Below, piece by piece: positions 4,324 through 7,266 of a DNA stretch of 7,266 nt. The stretch is from UBA1227 sp045599345 (GTDB lineage: Bacteria; Bacillota; Clostridia; Oscillospirales; Acutalibacteraceae), in the NCBI GenBank assembly GCA_045599345.1, contig JAZRVV010000007.1, positions 1-7,266 of the forward strand, in the 5' to 3' direction. The translations under genes and the position numbers were made by a program. The number at the start of each line of letters is the position of its first letter. The first letter of the stretch is position 1. The notes under the pieces were generated by a model that saw only the letters and a program-made list of their open reading frames with translations, was not told the DNA's origin and did not search any database.

Positions 4324-5964
4324 TTATTTGTCCTCCTCTACTTGATGAGCAACAACAGATGTACCGCAGTACCTCTGTCTGAGCACTGGCTTTTCAATCT
4401 TGCCAGTTGGATTTCTTGGGATATCAGCGAAGATTATCTCACGTGGACGTTTGTAACGTGGTAAATCAAGGCAGAACTCATTGACCTCATCCTCTGTCAA
4501 TGTGTATCCCTCTTTTATCTCAATTACTGCTGTTGCTTTCTCACCAAGACGTTCGTCTGGTGTACCGATAACAGCAGCATCCTTAATTGCAATGTTCTTG
4601 CGAAGGAAGTTTTCAATCTGTACTGGATACAAGTTCTCACCACCAGAGATGATAACGTCCTTCTTTCTATCAACGATGTGGATAAATCCATCCTCATCGA
4701 GCATACCCATATCACCTGACAAGAGCCAGCCGTCCTTCAAAGTCTCGGCTGATGCCTTCTCGTCGTTGTAGTAGCACTTCATTACGCCTGGGCCCTTGAT
4801 CCAAATCTCTCCGACTTCGCCCTGCGCTACCTCAGCGCCGTCTTCGTCACAGAGTTTGATCTCCCAGCCGTAACCCGGCACACCCAGTGCGCCGACGTGC
4901 TCGACGTTCTCAACGCCGAGGTGTATACAACCAGGACCAATAGACTCAGAAAGTCCATAGTTTGTATCATACTGGTGTGTTGGGAAAATAGTAAGCCAAC
5001 GCTTGATAAGTGCTGGTGGAATTGGCTGTGCACCAGAGTGAGTCATTCTCCATTGAGAAAGTTCATACTTTGATAAATCAATTTCCCCTCTGTCAATTGT
5101 ATCAAGCACATCCTGCATCCAAGGAACAAGGAGCCAGATAATTGTGCAATGTTCCTCACTCATTGTCTTGATAATGAGCTCTGGTGTTGTACCCTTAAGG
5201 AGTACTGCCCTAGAACCAGAAATCAAAGAACCAAACCAGTGCATTTTGGCACCTGTGTGGTAAAGAGGTGGAATACACAAAAAACAGTCATCCCTTGTCT
5301 GACCATGATGCGCTTGCTCCGTAGCGCAGGAATGCATGAGAGACTGATGAGCATGCAAAATAGCCTTTGGGAAACCGGTTGTACCACTACTAAAGTAAAT
5401 TACACCATCATCAGAATCAGTAATATTAACCTCTGGCTTTTTATGTGAGCAGAACTTAATCATCTTCTCATAACAATCAGCAAATGATGGGCAGTCCTCA
5501 CCAACATAGAAAAGTTCACGAACATCAGGAATCCTGTCAACAATCTCCTCAATACGACCAGTAAACTCTGGTCCAAATACGAGCATTGAGCTATCAGACT
5601 TCTCAAGACAATACTTAATCTCTGATGCGTCATACCTATAATTCAAAGGCACAGCTACTGCTCCTGCCTTCAAAATACCAAAATAAATTGGCAACCACTC
5701 AATGCTATTCATCAAAAGGATAGCAACCTTCTCACCCTTTTGGATACCACGAGTAAACAGGAGATTTGCAAACATATTTGCTTTATCATCGAACTCCTTC
5801 CATGTGAGTTCACGACGGAAAGGTTCACCTGGCTGTGGCTCTACAAGAGCATAGTTCTTCCATGTCATACGAGCAGATGGCTCATATTTAGGATTGATTT
5901 CAACCAATGCCACATCTGAGCCATACTCCCTAGCATTCCTCTCAAGATATTCAAAAATTGGCAT
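4324..5964 (-). CDS. AMP-forming acyl/aryl-CoA ligase of the ior operon
   Basis: The 546-residue class I adenylate-forming enzyme makes an acyl-adenylate from a carboxylic acid and ATP and transfers it to CoA. Core motifs in order: P-loop-like YFSSGTTGFPKAIL (190-203), YGLSES (336-341), GWLLSGDMG (412-420), the hinge DRKKDVIISGGENLYP (432-447) and NPTGKIEK with the catalytic Lys522. All key residues are present. The start is the ATG at 5964, with GGAG about 8 nt upstream; a GTG at 5973 overlaps that Shine-Dalgarno. It is the first gene of the operon and abuts iorA, which suggests an arylacetate-type substrate (phenyl-, hydroxyphenyl- or indole-acetate), interconverting the acid and the CoA ester used or made by IOR. 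It is not the short PaaK type usually named phenylacetate-CoA ligase. The substrate cannot be read from sequence, so a medium-chain fatty acid is still possible. Confidence 0.9.
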   Translation of the reverse strand: MPIFEYLERNAREYGSDVALVEINPKYEPSARMTWKNYALVEPQPGEPFRRELTWKEFDDKANMFANLLFTRGIQKGEKVAILLMNSIEWLPIYFGILKAGAVAVPLNYRYDASEIKYCLEKSDSSMLVFGPEFTGRIEEIVDRIPDVRELFYVGEDCPSFADCYEKMIKFCSHKKPEVNITDSDDGVIYFSSGTTGFPKAILHAHQSLMHSCATEQAHHGQTRDDCFLCIPPLYHTGAKMHWFGSLISGSRAVLLKGTTPELIIKTMSEEHCTIIWLLVPWMQDVLDTIDRGEIDLSKYELSQWRMTHSGAQPIPPALIKRWLTIFPTHQYDTNYGLSESIGPGCIHLGVENVEHVGALGVPGYGWEIKLCDEDGAEVAQGEVGEIWIKGPGVMKCYYNDEKASAETLKDGWLLSGDMGMLDEDGFIHIVDRKKDVIISGGENLYPVQIENFLRKNIAIKDAAVIGTPDERLGEKATAVIEIKEGYTLTEDEVNEFCLDLPRYKRPREIIFADIPRNPTGKIEKPVLRQRYCGTSVVAHQVEEDK

Positions 5965-6006
5965 AAATATCACTCCAATAACAATATACTAATAATACAA
6001 TTAGAG

Positions 6007-6035
6007 ATTTTAGCACTTTAAAGCGTTTAAGTCAA
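6007..6035 (-). promoter_or_regulatory. Promoter of the ligase-iorA-iorB operon
   Basis: The minus strand reads TTGACT (6035-6030), 17 nt, then TAAAAT (6012-6007). The expected transcription start is about 35-40 nt upstream of the ligase ATG at 5964. The -10 box lies inside GAGATTTTA (6004-6012), which is inverted at 6049-6057 (TAAAATCTC). The whole region is arranged around a regulator site listed separately. Confidence 0.75.
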
Positions 6036-6046
6036 CACTTTAAAGC
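6014..6046. promoter_or_regulatory. Paired operator-like sites CACTTTAAAGC over the operon promoter
   Basis: Identical 11-mers lie at 6014-6024 (inside the -10/-35 spacer) and 6036-6046 (just upstream of the -35 box). They start 22 bp apart, two helical turns, and each holds the palindrome CTTTAAAG. A partial third copy, GTTTAAG, sits midway. The layout is that of cooperative repressor sites. The regulator is not in this window and I cannot name its family. Confidence 0.55.
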
Positions 6047-6093
6047 ATTAAAATCTCATCTCTTTCCATATGTTTTATCAATTGATATTAAAT

Positions 6094-6122
6094 TTGAAAT
6101 CACCTTTTGAATGTAATATAAT
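6094..6122 (+). promoter_or_regulatory. Promoter of the zinc-ribbon membrane protein gene
   Basis: TTGAAA (6094-6099), 17 nt, then TATAAT (6117-6122), about 80 nt upstream of the ATG at 6204. It is divergent from the operon promoter at 6007-6035. The 5' leader carries an inverted repeat TACTATT (6122-6128)/AATAGTA (6145-6151), starting at the end of the -10 box, which could be an operator or a hairpin. Confidence 0.7.
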
Positions 6123-6203
6123 ACTATTGTGGTATTAATTCTATAATAGTACGTGTAATATCAATAAGATGAAACACTTATTTATCAAAGGAGGAAATAA
6201 TGA

Positions 6204-6593
6204 ATGGAAACTAAATTATGCCCAAAGTGTGACGCCCCAATAAACGAGCGTGAAAAGGTATGCCCATATTGTGGTTACGAATTTAAAAGTCAAGAAGATT
6301 ACTCAACAAAAGAAGAATTTAACAAATCTTATATTTACGATGTTTCTAACCAAGCAACTGGATTGACATTATGGTTAGGAATTTTAGATATTACTGCAAA
6401 TATTACTATAGCATTAGGTATTATCGCTTCCATTGCCTTAGGAATATTTTTAATGGCAGAAGAAGAACTTGTATTAGTTGGAATACTTATCATTGTAGTA
6501 GGAAGCCTTATTTCAGTTATATCCTCAGCTGGTATAAAAGCACTTATCGGTGTAGCAAAAGATATACATTTTATTAGAGAAAAACATGAATAA
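6204..6593 (+). CDS. Small zinc-ribbon membrane protein of unknown function
   Basis: The 129-residue protein begins with a short zinc ribbon: CPKC (6-9) and CPYCG (20-24), two Cys pairs as in the common zinc-ribbon fold. A polar linker (about 25-50) follows, then a hydrophobic region forming two likely membrane helices (about 55-83 and 88-108) with acidic AEEE between them, and a short charged tail. There is no signal peptide; the ribbon probably faces the cytoplasm. A strong AAAGGAGG (6187-6194) precedes two overlapping ATGs: the one at 6200 gives only four codons (stop at 6212-6214), the one at 6204 gives this protein with a 9-nt spacer. It has its own promoter and terminator, so it is monocistronic and probably unrelated to the operon it diverges from. 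Such proteins are common in Firmicutes without a known role. Confidence 0.8.
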   Translation: METKLCPKCDAPINEREKVCPYCGYEFKSQEDYSTKEEFNKSYIYDVSNQATGLTLWLGILDITANITIALGIIASIALGIFLMAEEELVLVGILIIVVGSLISVISSAGIKALIGVAKDIHFIREKHE

Positions 6594-6640
6594 GATTCTA
6601 TCTATATATTGCTACAAAAAGAAAAGATAAAATAATAAAA

Positions 6641-6682
6641 GGGATTCCAATATTATAATGTTGGAATCCCTTTAAATTTTTA
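6641..6682 (+). terminator. Rho-independent terminator after the zinc-ribbon gene
   Basis: GGGATTCCAA (6641-6650) pairs perfectly with TTGGAATCCC (6661-6670); T-G, A-T and T-A pairs can lengthen the stem into the loop. The tail is TTTAAATTTTTA. It ends right at the left boundary of the insertion-sequence remnant, so the IS landed just behind the terminator. Confidence 0.85.
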
Positions 6683-7010
6683 GGCTCTATAATAAATGTT
6701 GGGGTACAGCATTTGTTATGGAGCCTTCTTTTTTGGAAAAATGCAAAAAAAAGAAGACATATACGACTAAATCCTTTAGAATGAGATTGACTAGAAAACA
6801 TTCGGAGATGAAGTTCGTATATGTCCATTTCTAATTTTACAGAAAAATTACTAAATTTACAAGGTGTTAAAATAATAAAAATTGAGCAGTTTGAGACAGC
6901 AACCAAGATTTTCATTGAGCACGAATATGTTGGAGGCGTTTGTCCACACTGTGGAGAAGTATCAAGAAAGGTTCACGATTACAGAACACAAACCATTAAA
7001 GACTTTACAT
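6683..7010 (+). mobile_element. Left-end remnant of an ISL3-family insertion sequence
   Basis: The element opens with GGCTCTATAATAAATG (6683 on), the GGCTCT-type terminal repeat of ISL3-family elements, followed by the start of an ISL3 transposase. The first 43 bases fold back on themselves: GGCTC.ATAA.AAATG against CATTT.TTAT.GAGCC (6683-6725), followed by TTCTTTTTT. This is a terminator-like hairpin that would stop transcription entering from outside. No right-end inverted repeat is visible. The transposase sequence loses family resemblance near 7010, and repeat copy D follows from about 7046. The 7010-7045 stretch is unassigned. Confidence 0.7.
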
Positions 7011-7057
7011 ATATTCTCACACCAACGAGCAGTCTAACGGCTACTCAAAATGCTTAA
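6821..7057 (+). pseudogene. ISL3-family transposase, N-terminal fragment
   Basis: The frame of 78 codons starts MSISNFTEKLLNLQGVKI and carries the N-terminal zinc-binding motif CPHCG (about residues 40-44) followed by KVHDYRTQTIKDF (about 49-61). These are features of ISL3 TnpA, which is normally about 400 residues or more. After residue ~62 the sequence (TYILTPTSSLTATQNA) no longer looks like the family and the frame stops. The DDE catalytic domain is missing, so it cannot transpose. The ATG at 6821 lies in the right arm of an 11-bp inverted repeat (GACATATACGA 6756-6766, TCGTATATGTC 6815-6825), and the nearest GGAG is 13 nt away, so initiation would be weak. The family call rests on the zinc motif, the YRT..IKD block and the adjacent terminal repeat. 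Confidence 0.7.
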
Positions 7058-7266
7058 TTGCGACCAGCAAAGTTTTCCTTTGCTGGTGATATCCAGAAAA
7101 GCGGAGTGTCAAAGCCTTTAGATTGAAGCGTGCCTTGACACTTCGATTTGAGCGTGCCACCAAAGCAGCGGACAGCCATTTCATCATATGTCCGCATACG
7201 TTTGACCGGCAGAAACCGAGAAAAGAGAAAGAGCTTCTGACTCTTTCGAGTCAAAAGCTCTATTTC
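7046..7266 (+). repeat. Dispersed structured noncoding repeat, copy D (divergent, reaches window end)
   Basis: Sequence identity to copies A-C is modest but the order of boxes is the same: CAAAAT (7046-7051), 5' hairpin ACCAGCAAAG (7063-7072) with CTTTGCTGGT (7078-7087), TCAAAG.CTTTAGA..G.AG.GTGCCTTGA (7109-7138), TACC/CACCAAA, then ACCGGCAGAAACCGAGA (about 7205-7221) and a terminal hairpin. Its own stems are strong: GTGTCAAAG/CCTTGACAC with one mismatch, GCGGACA with TGTCCGC, and AGAGCTT.TGACTC/GAGTCA.AAGCTCT at the end (7230-7261). Within the 5' stem, a G-C pair of copy B is an A-T pair here, a compensating change. A 14-nt motif is repeated imperfectly (7121-7134 and 7145-7158). No coding frame is credible. 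Confidence 0.6.
7230..7261 (+). terminator. Terminal hairpin of repeat copy D, with a competing fold
   Basis: AGAGCTT and TGACTC pair with GAGTCA and AAGCTCT with one C-A mismatch between the two helices, followed by ATTTC at the window end, so the T-tract is only partly visible. GAAAGAG (7227-7233) can instead pair with CTCTTTC (7241-7247), which would break the terminator stem. Confidence 0.55.

Noticed and set aside
2044..5448. Plus-strand open frames within 2044-5448
   Set aside because: All are antisense shadows of iorB, iorA and the ligase, without ribosome binding sites or recognisable products.
5965..5973. GTG start at 5973 for the CoA ligase
   Set aside because: The GTG overlaps the GGAG ribosome binding site itself; the ATG at 5964 has the correct spacing.
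7046..7266. Right end of the ISL3 element
   Set aside because: No inverted copy of GGCTCTATAATAAATG is present; the sequence matches the dispersed repeat instead.

Overview
The window looks like a piece of a Firmicutes chromosome, most likely a gut or rumen member of Lachnospiraceae or a close relative. The grounds are moderate-to-low GC, strong AGGAGG-type ribosome binding sites, clostridial-type sigma-A promoters with 17-nt spacers, an indolepyruvate:ferredoxin oxidoreductase operon typical of anaerobes, several Rpn/PD-(D/E)XK 'putative transposase' sequences, and an ISL3-type insertion sequence remnant. This placement is inference from style and gene content; no marker gene is present.

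Left part (1-2012) is repetitive accessory DNA. One intact Rpn-family nuclease gene (367-1125, minus) has its own near-consensus promoter. Two truncated Rpn copies (1-141 and 1603-1873, minus) flank it. Both are cut at the same codon, so they lack the nuclease core, but both keep an internal Shine-Dalgarno plus ATG that would make only the C-terminal ~50 residues. The intact gene has the same internal start. This matches the published Rpn gene-within-gene arrangement, in which a separately translated C-terminal protein (RpnS) blocks the full-length toxin (RpnL). Alternating with the Rpn copies are three copies (A, B, C) of an unidentified noncoding repeat with hairpins. A divergent fourth copy (D) lies at the right end of the window (7046-7266).

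Middle part (2016-5964, minus) is a tight three-gene operon: an acyl/aryl-CoA ligase, iorA and iorB. The genes abut (0 and 1 nt gaps), start from a promoter near 6007-6035 that carries two identical 11-bp sites 22 bp apart, and end in a strong terminator. IOR interconverts arylpyruvates with arylacetyl-CoA plus CO2 and reduced ferredoxin; the ligase would interconvert arylacetyl-CoA with the free acid. The set could work in aromatic amino acid breakdown or, as known physiologically for rumen anaerobes, in making aromatic amino acids from arylacetates.

Right part (5965-7266): a divergent promoter drives a small zinc-ribbon membrane protein (6204-6593) ending in a clear terminator. Next comes the left end of an ISL3-family element (from 6683) with the first ~60 codons of its transposase. 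The transposase reading is lost near 7010, and repeat copy D follows.
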